This document shows, piece by piece, positions 1 through 7,575 of a stretch of DNA of 27,081 bases. The notes below the pieces were generated by a model. It worked only from the letters and a program-made list of their open reading frames with translations, was not told where the DNA came from and searched no databases. The first letter of the stretch is position 1. The number at the start of each line of letters is the position of its first letter. Source of the stretch: an uncultured Collinsella sp. (GTDB lineage: Bacteria; Actinomycetota; Coriobacteriia; Coriobacteriales; Coriobacteriaceae); the NCBI GenBank assembly GCA_902493855.1, contig CABUQV010000024.1:1-27081 (forward strand). The letters run 5' to 3'. The translations under genes and the position numbers were made by a program.

Positions 1-14
1 AGACTGAAGCCCAC

Positions 15-1280
15 CGGCCTAATGGCTTGGCGTCAGCATGCCGCGATTCGGTCGCACGGAGAGCATTTCCCAGTTGACAAAACTATAGGAACACCCCCCT
101 ACGCCTCCTCGGCCATGAGGCCGACCGCCCATACCCAGCAGGCGAGCTCGCGCGCCGTGGCCACGTTCGCCTTGTTGCCGTGGACCCCGCGCGCGAGCAG
201 CGCCTCCCGCCTCTCGACCAGCCTCCGCACGCCCTTGGCGGCATGCCTCCGGGCGCCCCGGTCCGGGGCCTGGCCCTTGGCGAGGTCCTTCGGCCGCCCC
301 GAGCACGTCAGGTAGTGCCACGCGGCCTCGACCAGCGTCTTCCTCAGGTGCTTGTTGCCGGCCTTGGTGATCGCGCCCCTGCGGTCGCTCTCCCCGCTGG
401 AGTGCTCGGAGGGCGTCAGGCCGACCCATGCGGCGAACGACCGGGCGTTCCCGAACCTCGAGAACTCGCCGGCCTCGAACACGAGGTCGGCGGCGGACGC
501 GGTGTCTACGCCCTTGAGGCAGCGGAGGGAGTCGACCCTCCTCCTCCACCTGGGCTTGCGGGCCTCGGCCTCGACGAGCCCCTCGAGCCTCGCCTTCTCC
601 TCCGCCGCCCGCCTGACCGCGTCGACGTAGTAGGCGAGCACGTCGTTGTCGGCCCCCTCCGCGAACCTTATCGACTCGATCCAGGACCAGTGCGCCCGGG
701 TCCAGTTGCCCTTCCTGCGGCCGGTGGGCGTCCTCTCGTCGAAGACGAGCCCGTGCCTGAGCAGGAACTTGGAGAGCCGCTGCTTCGAGCGCGAGAGGTC
801 GTCCCTCGCGTCCTCGAGCGCCCTGGTCAGGTCGCGGGCGGCCTCGCACTCGTCGTCGGGGACCCACACCTCGACCACGTTGCCGACCGACAGCATGCGG
901 GCGAGGAACTCGGCGTCGTTGCGGTCGTTCTTCCTGCGCCTGTCCGCGCTGGGCTTGATCATCTTCGAGACGGCGCCGACCACGCAGTCGACCCCCAGGC
1001 CGGAGAGCCTCTTCTGCAGGTCGAAGCCCGTGACCCCGGACTCGTACACGCACCTGGCCCTGGGGTCCATGGAACGGACCCACTCCGCGACGGCGCCGGC
1101 GTCGTAGCCGAAGGTCGCGGCACGTACCTCCCCGGTCATGACGTCGAGGGAGACGGCCTTTATCGAGCGGGCGTGGACGTCGAGGCCGATGAAGGTGGTA
1201 GTATCGAGCATGGGAGCCCCTTCCATGAATGCGGCGTGGCCGCCACGGTTGGATTAGACACACACCATTGTCGGCCTAAT
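15..1280. mobile_element. IS110-type insertion sequence, approximate limits
   Basis: The transposase is bracketed by a 9-bp direct repeat CGGCCTAAT at 15-23 and 1272-1280, spaced as expected for a 1.2-1.3 kb element. On the transposase-upstream side GGATTAG (1251-1257) pairs with CTAATCC (1276-1282). These could mark the ends but the limits are provisional. The dispersed repeat at 1339-1430 also occurs away from this element, so the IS probably ends before 1339. That leaves little room upstream of the transposase for a bridge RNA. Confidence 0.4.
99..1211 (-). CDS. IS110-family transposase (DEDD recombinase)
   Basis: This is the transposase of an IS110/IS1111-type insertion sequence, which moves by a DEDD-plus-serine recombinase. 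The N-terminal RuvC-like half shows GLDVHA, then YESG, then DRNDAE, giving the expected Asp, Glu, Asp, Asp set (D11, E57, D96 and D99 from the chosen start). The C-terminal half is the transposase_20 domain with GVDTASAADL, GLTPSEHSSGES and GAITKAGNKHLRK, which should contain the catalytic serine. The length of about 370 residues is normal for the family. An upstream in-frame ATG at 1226 exists, but the ATG ending at 1211 has GAAGGGG seven bases before it, so I prefer it. The gene appears intact. Exact element ends are not certain. Family assignment is firm; mobility is not shown by the sequence. Confidence 0.93.
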   Translation of the reverse strand: MLDTTTFIGLDVHARSIKAVSLDVMTGEVRAATFGYDAGAVAEWVRSMDPRARCVYESGVTGFDLQKRLSGLGVDCVVGAVSKMIKPSADRRRKNDRNDAEFLARMLSVGNVVEVWVPDDECEAARDLTRALEDARDDLSRSKQRLSKFLLRHGLVFDERTPTGRRKGNWTRAHWSWIESIRFAEGADNDVLAYYVDAVRRAAEEKARLEGLVEAEARKPRWRRRVDSLRCLKGVDTASAADLVFEAGEFSRFGNARSFAAWVGLTPSEHSSGESDRRGAITKAGNKHLRKTLVEAAWHYLTCSGRPKDLAKGQAPDRGARRHAAKGVRRLVERREALLARGVHGNKANVATARELACWVWAVGLMAEEA

Positions 1281-1338
1281 CCGCGGTCTTTCATGCAGCA
1301 GGGGCTCTCAATGTTTTTATGTCCTGCTCATATCGTCT

Positions 1339-1430
1339 CTGCCGGCACTTGGGGGCACTTCTCTGCGCGCCAGAGCCGGTCGCCTGGGGATGGAGAGGCC
1401 ATTTTGGCCCTTGGCGGTCAGTCGGGGCGA
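1339..1430 (+). repeat. Dispersed ~92-bp repeat, copy 1
   Basis: This stretch aligns without gaps to 8074-8165, with roughly four in five bases identical by eye. Shared blocks include CTGCCGG, ACTTGGGG, CAGAGCC, GGGGATGGAG and TTGGCGGTCA. Neither copy lies in a recognisable gene. Copy 1 lies just beyond the IS110 element, and both copies are in the same orientation. The gap 1212-1556 holds this repeat and no gene I can support. Confidence 0.75.
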
Positions 1431-1556
1431 AACTAGAAGATCTTTCCGATTCGCGGCTGTTCATGCTTGTAGAGCATCTAAAACAATAGGATGTTATTCT
1501 GGAATATGCCGGGTGCGTGAACTTGCCTGTCTTAGCCTTAAAAAGGTATAGGGGAG

Positions 1557-2300
1557 TTTGGCTCAGGGGTTCCGTCTTGTTCTTCAGCGCAGTATTGTGG
1601 GACAGATTTGCTGAGATTGGCGCCTTACACCGCAGAGCGCACGGAAGGCTCTCGATTTGTGTTCTGGCCCCAGAATACAGGGCCTGATACTTACCAACTG
1701 TGGCATGGATGTAACATCTGTAGAAATCAACCCTTTTGTTGTCGACCTTTGTAAGAAGAACACTGCCATCAACTCTTTGGATGACGAAACTAGGGTGCTT
1801 GAGGGGAGCCTTTACTCCCCTCTGTGAGATGACTCATGTTTTTCGCTTGTCGTTGTGAATCCTCCGTTACTGCCGATTCCGGATGAGATTCCTTATCCCT
1901 TCGTTGGGGATGGGGGACAATCGGGTCTGGATATAACACTTCATATTCTTAAGGGTGGCGATACGCATTTAGAGGAAAACACTAAATACTGCTAATAGGG
2001 GTGACGACGATGGCGTAGGGGCGACCCACGATGCTCGCATCAATACGTCGGCTACTTGGGGAATCAGGTCTAGATGCATGTATGATGATACTGTGCAGCT
2101 ATTCAATTAGTCCGCGTTCCGAATGGGTGCGGGGTATGGCGGCGACGTCGTATGCTTTTGCCCTGGCGCGATACTCAGGTATTTCTGAGGCGGTTGACGA
2201 AGTTTATACGCGCTATGCCGCGCAAGGCGTCCGGAAGTTTGCACATCTACATTACGGGCTTAGGTTTCTTCAAGCGAGCAGGCTGGTTGCGTTATTATGA
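1557..2300 (+). pseudogene. Decayed class I SAM methyltransferase (HemK-like)
   Basis: Three reading frames together spell most of a class I methyltransferase of the HemK/release-factor-methylase type. One frame (1615-1992) reads ALDLCSGPRIQGL (SAM-binding motif I), then VTSVEINPFVVDLCKKN, an in-frame TGA at 1825, then SLVVVNPPLLPIP, which contains the NPP[YFL]-like catalytic motif, and DGGQSGLD. A shift near 1985 moves to the frame that reads ILLIGVTTMA, a TAG at 2016, and GRPTMLASIRRLLGESG through to the stop at 2298-2300. Upstream, a third frame (1557 on) reads GTDLLRLAPYTAE, compatible with the family's N-terminal region. At least two frameshifts and two stops make it non-functional. The last 89 codons are an open ORF but are only the C-terminal remnant. 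It lies just upstream of the ABC exporter and shares its lower G+C, so it may once have belonged to the same peptide locus. Confidence 0.7.
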
Positions 2301-2388
2301 GCGATTTTTCTAGCCTAGGCGACAAAAGGCAAAGGATTTGGTGGGTGTAAAACGAGGTCGTTTGCGGGCGGACGCTCCAATCTATTGT

Positions 2389-2432
2389 GGCAATCGGGCG
2401 GTTGAAAAAGATATTTCAATCGCCCGATTGCC
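2389..2432 (+). repeat. Long stem-loop between methyltransferase remnant and ABC exporter
   Basis: Bases 2389-2407 pair with 2414-2432 over 19 positions with a single G-T wobble, around the six-base loop AAGATA. No T-run follows on either strand, so this is not a classic intrinsic terminator. It could be a palindromic repeat or a leader structure about 150 bases upstream of the exporter start. The rest of 2301-2578 holds no supported gene. Confidence 0.75.
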
Positions 2433-2578
2433 AGATTCGTCGGAGGAGATGTCCGATTCCGACTCTCTTGTAGGAAGAGCTTGAGACCGTATTGGCCCAA
2501 GGCAATCTTAAAGCAGTCTCATTGGCAAATCTTCGCTCCTGTTGTGTTGAGGTGTAAGGTATCAGTGATTGATGTTTT

Positions 2579-4231
2579 GTGGCGGGTAGATTGGGGCCTT
2601 CCTTGATTCGATGCGTTCTCTCGAGGTTCATCAGAGCAAAAGGGGCTTTCGTCTTCATTGCTATCACGGTGATTGGAACCGCTCTCTCCTATGCCATGCC
2701 ATACGTGAACGGAAAATTTTTAGATTTTCTTCTCGGTAACCGCAGCGAAAGAGACGCCGCACTCTTCGCACTCCTGGTTGCGTCAATAGGAGTTTTCTCC
2801 ACCCTCTTTACTTATTTTGCAGGAACACTTTCCATTCGCATAAGCACGAGACTTTCCTTTGATCTTCTCAGGGAGGCCGTCTTGCGTTTTGAAAGAGACG
2901 ATTACTTGGTGAGTCGGACCATCGATCCAGCCTATACAACGCAACGGATTATTTCCGACTCCAGCGTGGTCTCATCCTTCGTTTTGGCGAATTTCATCAG
3001 TGCGCCGCTGTCCATTGTAGCTATTCCCATCGTATTGCTTATCATATGGTCAATTGATTCAACTCTCGCGGTGTTTTCCATCATTCTCCTCATCGTGTAT
3101 TTCTGTGTAATTACTGGGTTGAGGAAACTTTTGTATAGGGTCACGTATGAGAAGAAAGAGGCGGACAGCGCCTTTTACGCCGCAATTGCATCGCAGCTTA
3201 ATCAGATTCTCAACATTCAACTGGCATCTTCGTACGGCAAGAGCGAACAAGCGCTCGACGCTGGGTTTAAGAGCTATTTTCCCAAAGTTTTGCGCTCCGG
3301 AAAGCTATCATATTCTCTGACATCGCTCGATGGTCTTTTCGCGGCGTTGTTTCAAGCGGTGATACTTGTTGTTTCCGGAGTACGAATCATTAACGGAACT
3401 ATGTCAATAGGCGAGTACACTATCATCGGTACATACTTCGCGGTTCTCTTTAAGACTTTGAAAAGTATGATGTCATTGTTCAAATCCTATCAAGATGCCA
3501 AAGCATCATGGGATAGGACGGCTATCGCGACGAGAGAAAAGGAGAGATCGGGGTGGAATCGGACCGATTTAGCTAAACTCGATGAAATAAATGACATTTC
3601 GGTATCTGATTTGGAATTCTCGGTTGCCCTTCCAGACGGATCTGTCCGAGAGGTCCTCGGCGGGTTTTCTTTCAAGTTTTCCGGTCCTGGTACATATTGC
3701 ATAGTTGGGGAAAACGGAAGAGGCAAGACGTCACTTCTTTACTTGATGCTCGGGCTATACTCATCGAAAGGCAAAGTAAAATACAACGGCGTGCCAATCG
3801 AAGAATGCGACTTGGATTACATACGTGCGAGAGAGATATCGTGCTGCCCACAGTCGTGCTTCGCGCCGGACGAAACGGTGAAAGAGCTGTTAGAGTATTT
3901 CGACACGCCCTTTTCTTCCTATCACCGGGGTGTAGATGGCCTACTTTCGCTGGAAAACAGCGTGAAGGAGTTGCTCGGGAAACGTTGCTCCGCGCTTTCG
4001 GGCGGTGAGCTGCGCCGAGTGTACTTATGGTCGGCGATTTCACGCAAGTCGTCAGTTTTGGTACTCGACGAGCCCACGACTGGGTTAGACGCTGTAAGCC
4101 GCGCCGAGCTTGCGGCCTATGTTAAGCGCAACAAGCAAAGCCAGCTGATCATCGTTGTCTCTCACGATGACGAGATGGTCGGCGCGGTAGAAGGGGTAGT
4201 GGATTTAGGCAGCATGTACCAGGGTAAATGA
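2579..4231 (+). CDS. ABC exporter, fused permease and ATPase
   Basis: This is a half-size type I ABC exporter that should dimerise in the membrane. The first 310 residues or so carry about six hydrophobic segments, beginning with FVFIAITVIGTALSYAM. The ATPase domain shows Walker A GENGRGKTS near residue 378, the signature LSGGE near 473, Walker B VLVLDEPTTGLD near 495 and the H-loop VVSHDDE near 528. There is no N-terminal C39 peptidase domain, so any leader removal must come from elsewhere. The start is GTG; an in-frame stop lies three codons upstream and the ribosome-binding site is weak, so TTG starts at 2591 or 2603 are possible. It converges on the radical SAM peptide operon and has the same low-G+C character. 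I infer that it exports the modified peptide and perhaps gives self-protection. Family assignment is firm; the substrate is inferred from context. Confidence 0.9.
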   Translation: MAGRLGPSLIRCVLSRFIRAKGAFVFIAITVIGTALSYAMPYVNGKFLDFLLGNRSERDAALFALLVASIGVFSTLFTYFAGTLSIRISTRLSFDLLREAVLRFERDDYLVSRTIDPAYTTQRIISDSSVVSSFVLANFISAPLSIVAIPIVLLIIWSIDSTLAVFSIILLIVYFCVITGLRKLLYRVTYEKKEADSAFYAAIASQLNQILNIQLASSYGKSEQALDAGFKSYFPKVLRSGKLSYSLTSLDGLFAALFQAVILVVSGVRIINGTMSIGEYTIIGTYFAVLFKTLKSMMSLFKSYQDAKASWDRTAIATREKERSGWNRTDLAKLDEINDISVSDLEFSVALPDGSVREVLGGFSFKFSGPGTYCIVGENGRGKTSLLYLMLGLYSSKGKVKYNGVPIEECDLDYIRAREISCCPQSCFAPDETVKELLEYFDTPFSSYHRGVDGLLSLENSVKELLGKRCSALSGGELRRVYLWSAISRKSSVLVLDEPTTGLDAVSRAELAAYVKRNKQSQLIIVVSHDDEMVGAVEGVVDLGSMYQGK

Positions 4232-4361
4232 TGACAAGTGTAGTGCTACCCAACTGGCAGAGATAACAAAAAGGCGATGCAGATGCACGTAGCATTCAGG
4301 CGGTTCGGACTCGGTGCCTTCACGCCATCGCAACGCTTTCAGATATAGTTCTCGTTCTCTT

Positions 4362-4379
4362 ACTAAAGGAAACTTTAGT
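4362..4379 (+). other. Small hairpin with GAAA tetraloop
   Basis: ACTAAAG pairs perfectly with CTTTAGT around a GAAA loop, about 130 bases after the exporter stop. It lacks a T-run, so a terminator role is only possible. Apart from the IS110 fragment, I see no gene in 4232-4931. Confidence 0.35.
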
Positions 4380-4602
4380 CTACGTCATCTTGTCGAGACA
4401 GAGGTGAAGCGAAGTGTTGTCGCGACGTATCTTATTCCAGGTGGCTCAGTATCAGCGTGAGAATCGCACCAAAGTGTACTTACGATTCTCGTGTCCCACG
4501 GACAACATGAGCTGAGCATTGAGGTTCCACCCTTTGCTGCAACTACACGGGGTTGGACGGCAATGAATATGCCGGGCCGCATACCACGCGCAGCGGGGGT
4601 CC

Positions 4603-4728
4603 ATGTCCCAGTATGTTGCCTACAGCAGCCTCGATGTCCACGCACACATCATCTCTGCCTTCGCGTTCAATCCATTTGCCGGAGAGTGCGAGGGTTGCCA
4701 GGCCGTAGAATTCGAGCCGAACAAATGA
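4603..4728 (+). pseudogene. IS110-family transposase N-terminal fragment
   Basis: A 41-codon open stretch contains SSLDVHAHIISAFAFNPFAG. It resembles the start of IS110-family transposases, whose first acidic residue lies in G(L/I)DVHA followed by a strand and a TGE turn, as in the intact copy at 99-1211 (GLDVHARS then MTGEV). It ends at a TGA and no later transposase motifs follow. It is not a piece of the intact copy: the residues differ, so it derives from another IS110 member. It points to past transposon activity inside the peptide locus. Confidence 0.55.
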
Positions 4729-4820
4729 AATGCGGTATCAGCGCATAGGATTAAACTGACGATTGCTTTGCACTGAGAATACGCTTGGAAAGCCGCTATG
4801 GGTGGCGGCCCGGGTTAAAT

Positions 4821-4865
4821 AGAGAAGCCCGTCCGATCACTTTCATGTGGCGAACGGTCGGGCTT
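4821..4865 (-). terminator. Probable terminator of the peptide operon
   Basis: GAAGCCCGTCCG and CGGTCGGGCTTC form a 12-position stem with one mismatch around a loop of about 20 bases. It lies some 65 bases past the stop of the 35-residue membrane peptide. The T content after the stem is modest on both strands, so it may act in both directions. Confidence 0.5.
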
Positions 4866-4931
4866 CTTATTCCACTTGCCAATGCTCGGCTCATATTGGA
4901 AGAAAGCTACGCTAATGTTTGCGTGACACTC

Positions 4932-5039
4932 CTATTTTCTCCGAAGAAAGAGTCGGATAATGAAGAATAGAATTAAAAAAGGTGCCAGATATAACGCAAG
5001 TATAAAGGCTAATCCAACGAGACCTTGCAATAATGGCAT
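4932..5039 (-). CDS. Small membrane peptide (35 aa) of the peptide operon
   Basis: This short ORF encodes one strongly hydrophobic segment, starting MPLLQGLVGLAFILALYL and ending in the basic tail RLFLRRK. A near-ideal ribosome-binding site (GGGAGGAG) sits two bases before the ATG, which strongly supports translation. It is the last gene before the operon's probable terminator and follows the second precursor by 78 bases. The single membrane span with a positive C-terminus suits a small immunity protein or a membrane-active accessory peptide; this is inference from position and composition. I recognise no family. Confidence 0.55.
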   Translation of the reverse strand: MPLLQGLVGLAFILALYLAPFLILFFIIRLFLRRK

Positions 5040-5117
5040 AACTCCTCCCAGACACGAGATTTTGGTATTTGTTCCCATCTTATTCTGAATTGGACCAAAT
5101 AGTTCCTAGCCACAAAA

Positions 5118-5297
5118 CTACTCGTCAACTGGATCGCACCAATCTGCTGGCAAAACACAGCTTGATTCTTTATCGACATAGCACCAATCCGCAACAGGGC
5201 ACTCGGCGATGTCGTAAAAATTGCATATATCAACTCCAAGACAACAAGGCTCAACGGGAGGATGTTCATTTGAACCAACAGGATGGATATGCTTCAT
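5118..5297 (-). CDS. Cys/Asp-rich ranthipeptide-like precursor B (59 aa)
   Basis: This short gene encodes a peptide starting MKHIHPVGSNEHPP and ending in a Cys-rich core. It has seven Cys residues (18, 19, 25, 33, 39, 47, 54). Six are followed by Asp: C19-x3-D23, C25-x3-D29, C33-x3-D37, C39-x2-D42, C47-x4-D52 and C54-x3-D58. In freyrasin, the PapB radical SAM enzyme links Cys to Asp in CX3D motifs, so this spacing predicts several Cys-Asp thioethers. The ATG is preceded by GTGAGGAGCTGTT, a good ribosome-binding site. It lies 30 bases after precursor A and shares its MKHIHP leader start and the core pattern DIC-x2-YD-x-A-[DE]. Both follow the radical SAM maturase. I am confident it is a maturase substrate; the exact linkage is inferred. 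Confidence 0.85.
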   Translation of the reverse strand: MKHIHPVGSNEHPPVEPCCLGVDICNFYDIAECPVADWCYVDKESSCVLPADWCDPVDE

Positions 5298-5327
5298 AAC
5301 AGCTCCTCACCTTAATCCAATTAGAGA

Positions 5328-5531
5328 CTACGTTTGATCAATGCCACAGTGATCTACAACGCAGATGCTGCCGCCATCCATGTCATAGTCGCAGTAATCG
5401 TATGCACCACAGCCATCTGCTTTATCATAAACAGTACAGATGTCAGTAATGCCCAAGAGGCAGTCAAAAGACATCGGCTTCACGCCTGCCTCGTCGCCAC
5501 TTCCTGGATTAATCGGATGAATATGCTTCAC
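5328..5531 (-). CDS. Cys/Asp-rich ranthipeptide-like precursor A (67 aa)
   Basis: This gene encodes a precursor peptide starting MKHIHPINPGSGDEAG with a C-terminal core from about residue 22. Its six Cys residues (24, 32, 41, 47, 57, 62) are each followed by Asp: C24-x5-D30, C32-x3-D36, C41-x3-D45, C47-x2-D50, C57-x2-D60 and C62-x2-D65. The GTG start at 5531 has AAAGGGAGG five bases upstream and restores the same MKHIHP start as precursor B; the longer in-frame ORF from 5579 lacks this support. The core shares with precursor B the order DIC, YD, A-[DE], then [YW]C. It lies 169 bases after the maturase stop. I expect the leader to be bound by the maturase's N-terminal domain and the core to be thioether-linked. 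The leader cleavage point is not evident. Confidence 0.87.
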   Translation of the reverse strand: MKHIHPINPGSGDEAGVKPMSFDCLLGITDICTVYDKADGCGAYDYCDYDMDGGSICVVDHCGIDQT

Positions 5532-5700
5532 GACTACCTCCCTTTGAGTGCAGAAAAACCTCAATATTGTGTATAACAAACCAAGATGTCTAGTTCACCA
5601 TATTTCTAGAATGGTTTCGGCGAATGTAGCAATAAGCTTCGCAGACGGTAATCAGAAGAACGAACACCTCCACAATGGTGACAGCAATGCGCTGAACCGC

Positions 5701-7059
5701 TTATTCCGATACAGTAGCTTCTCGTTGATTTTTCTCCTGCGAAGATGAGTGGCGGGAAATAAGGTCAAAAGCCATCTCGTAGCACATTTTTCTATATTCA
5801 CATGATGCAGGGTGTAGACTCTTGGGCAAGTAGCCGTGCTCGTCTGCAGCCTCCCAGCTACAGCCCCCACCACAGAAAGACCGAGCCCAACAGTCCGTAC
5901 AGTCAATTCTTTTTTCGACACCCTGACTCCAGTTTTCAATATACCTAGTTTCGTCAATTCCGGTGACGATGTTGCCCATTTTGAATCGCATCATCCCGAC
6001 AAACCTGTGACAGGGGTATACGTCCCCTTCGGGAGTCACGGAAATAAAACGCCTGCCAGCCCCGCATCCGACAAAGGCGATCCTGTTGCTCATAATCAAA
6101 TCAACTGCAGTTTTCAATGTTCTAAACAAGGGCTTTTCCCCTTGATCAATCTGTTTGAGATATTGATCCGCCAAATCTATTAGGCCCGCCCTGATTTTGT
6201 TTAATGAGTGTTCGTCGAGTTTGATATTCTCATCGAATGAGCTCACGGGCGAGAAGTAAATCCTTCTGAAGCCCATCTCTTTAAACTGAAGATAGTCTTC
6301 AACAAGGTTACAGTTATTATTTGTTAAGGTCGCTCTTGCGCCGAAGGGGAACGACTCGGAAAAACGACGAACGTTTTTGTCGATATCGGAGAAAGAGCCG
6401 CCTCCCGTCTTGTACGGGCGCGATGCATCGTGCTTGCATCCTGTACCATCGAGACTAATCAGAACAGAAAACCCGTGCTCCTTGAAAGAATTCACAGCAG
6501 TGTCATTCAAAAGCGTTCCGTTGGTCGTAATAGAATAGGTAAAGTTTCTATTGGGGTATATTCTTTTTGAATAGTCGACCGTTTTCCATATCAGCGGCTC
6601 GTTAATCATGGGTTCCCCACCAAAAAAGACGATCGCAAGCGTTTCGTTTTCCGATGAACTTGCGACGAGGTAGTCGACCGCCTTGAAGGCTATCTCGTCT
6701 GTCATCAGCAGAGGAGACGTTCCATAATCTCCTTTACCGGCAAAACAGTAACTACAACCAAGGTTGCATGCATGTGAAACGTGGAGTTCGATGGATCTAA
6801 GTTTTCGAGGCGTGTCTTTTGTTAAGAAAGTCCGCTCAGACAATCGTTGATACTCATCAATGTCGTCTTCAAGTTCTGCTATGGTCGTTTGGTCGTAGCC
6901 TTTCGCAGCAAGTGACTTTGTTAGCAACTTCGAGTTGACCGTTCTTCCCGATGCTTCAAATATGCGAAGCGCATCTTCTGATGCTTGGTCAACCTGAAAG
7001 CAATTGCGAGTGACCTCATCGAAGCAGTAACGACGATCACTTACTGAGAAAAAATGCAT
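5701..7059 (-). CDS. Radical SAM/SPASM peptide maturase
   Basis: This is a radical SAM enzyme of the SCIFF/ranthipeptide maturase type. The first 80 residues (HFFSVSDRRYCFDEVTRNC and on) resemble the small winged-helix leader-binding domain of such enzymes. The core has the cluster motif C-x3-C-x2-C in HACNLGCSYCFAG, then VFFGGEPM and TTNGTLL. The C-terminal SPASM region has C-x17-C, then the C-x2-C-x5-C-x3-C run CTDCWARSFCGGGC and a final CEYRKMC, enough for two auxiliary Fe-S clusters. It should act in the cytoplasm on precursors A and B, using SAM to form Cys-centred thioethers. A GTG at 7089 would add ten residues, but the ATG at 7059 has TGAGG five to six bases upstream and gives a typical N-terminus. 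It is the first gene of the operon. Family is firm; the bond type is inferred from substrate spacing. Confidence 0.93.
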   Translation of the reverse strand: MHFFSVSDRRYCFDEVTRNCFQVDQASEDALRIFEASGRTVNSKLLTKSLAAKGYDQTTIAELEDDIDEYQRLSERTFLTKDTPRKLRSIELHVSHACNLGCSYCFAGKGDYGTSPLLMTDEIAFKAVDYLVASSSENETLAIVFFGGEPMINEPLIWKTVDYSKRIYPNRNFTYSITTNGTLLNDTAVNSFKEHGFSVLISLDGTGCKHDASRPYKTGGGSFSDIDKNVRRFSESFPFGARATLTNNNCNLVEDYLQFKEMGFRRIYFSPVSSFDENIKLDEHSLNKIRAGLIDLADQYLKQIDQGEKPLFRTLKTAVDLIMSNRIAFVGCGAGRRFISVTPEGDVYPCHRFVGMMRFKMGNIVTGIDETRYIENWSQGVEKRIDCTDCWARSFCGGGCSWEAADEHGYLPKSLHPASCEYRKMCYEMAFDLISRHSSSQEKNQREATVSE

Positions 7060-7575
7060 ACGTTCCTCAATTTCATGCTGGACTGGCACTAACCTTGTTT
7101 ATTGTCGCGCAGCTATAAAAAACCACCAGCGGGGATTCGGTGTGCGGCCCAATCGGACTCCCAAAAGGTTCTATTTGAGACTGGCAAGCTTTGTGTTGTT
7201 GGCACTTCGACAGCGCTCTTTATTCCAACATGGAGCCTCGCAGTTTGAGTCGACTTGCCTCTGGAAGGTCCGATCTTAACTTGATTTAGGATGAAAACAG
7301 ATTACAGGCGCGCTCCTCTAGAAAGAAAGGAAACCAATCGCCGCCTTTCACCAGGAAAGTTTTCATAGCCCACCTCGAGCAAAATGAAAGATGCGAGAGC
7401 GATTGGGGAACAACGCGAATCTCCCCTTTTGGGTGGGAGCGAGCCTTCAGCCACCGGCGAACGACTCGCCCTGGTCAGAATCTGGAAGTGGTGCCGGGCC
7501 GCTTGGGCCTCCCCGGTGACTTCGTGGGGCTTACCTGCCTGACGTCGAGGAGTACATCCGCAAGATTCGTTCCCT

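Noticed and set aside
19..1263. A 414-codon open frame overlapping the transposase on the same strand
   Set aside because: It is extremely Arg/Gly-rich, and the overlapping frame has all IS110 motifs.
2446..2556. Short stretch after GGAGGAG-ATG reading MSDSDSLVGRA and, one frame off, EELETVLAQGNLKAV
   Set aside because: It suggests a dead peptide precursor, but the frames do not join and no family is recognisable.
5009..5278. An 89-codon minus-strand frame over precursor B
   Set aside because: The overlapping frame gives a peptide clearly homologous to precursor A with a better ribosome-binding site.
5590..5673. Possible 27-residue hydrophobic peptide between the maturase and precursor A (minus strand, VEVFVLLITVCEAYCYIRRN)
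   Set aside because: It is open after the maturase stop and resembles the 35-residue peptide in character, but it has only a GTG start and no ribosome-binding site.
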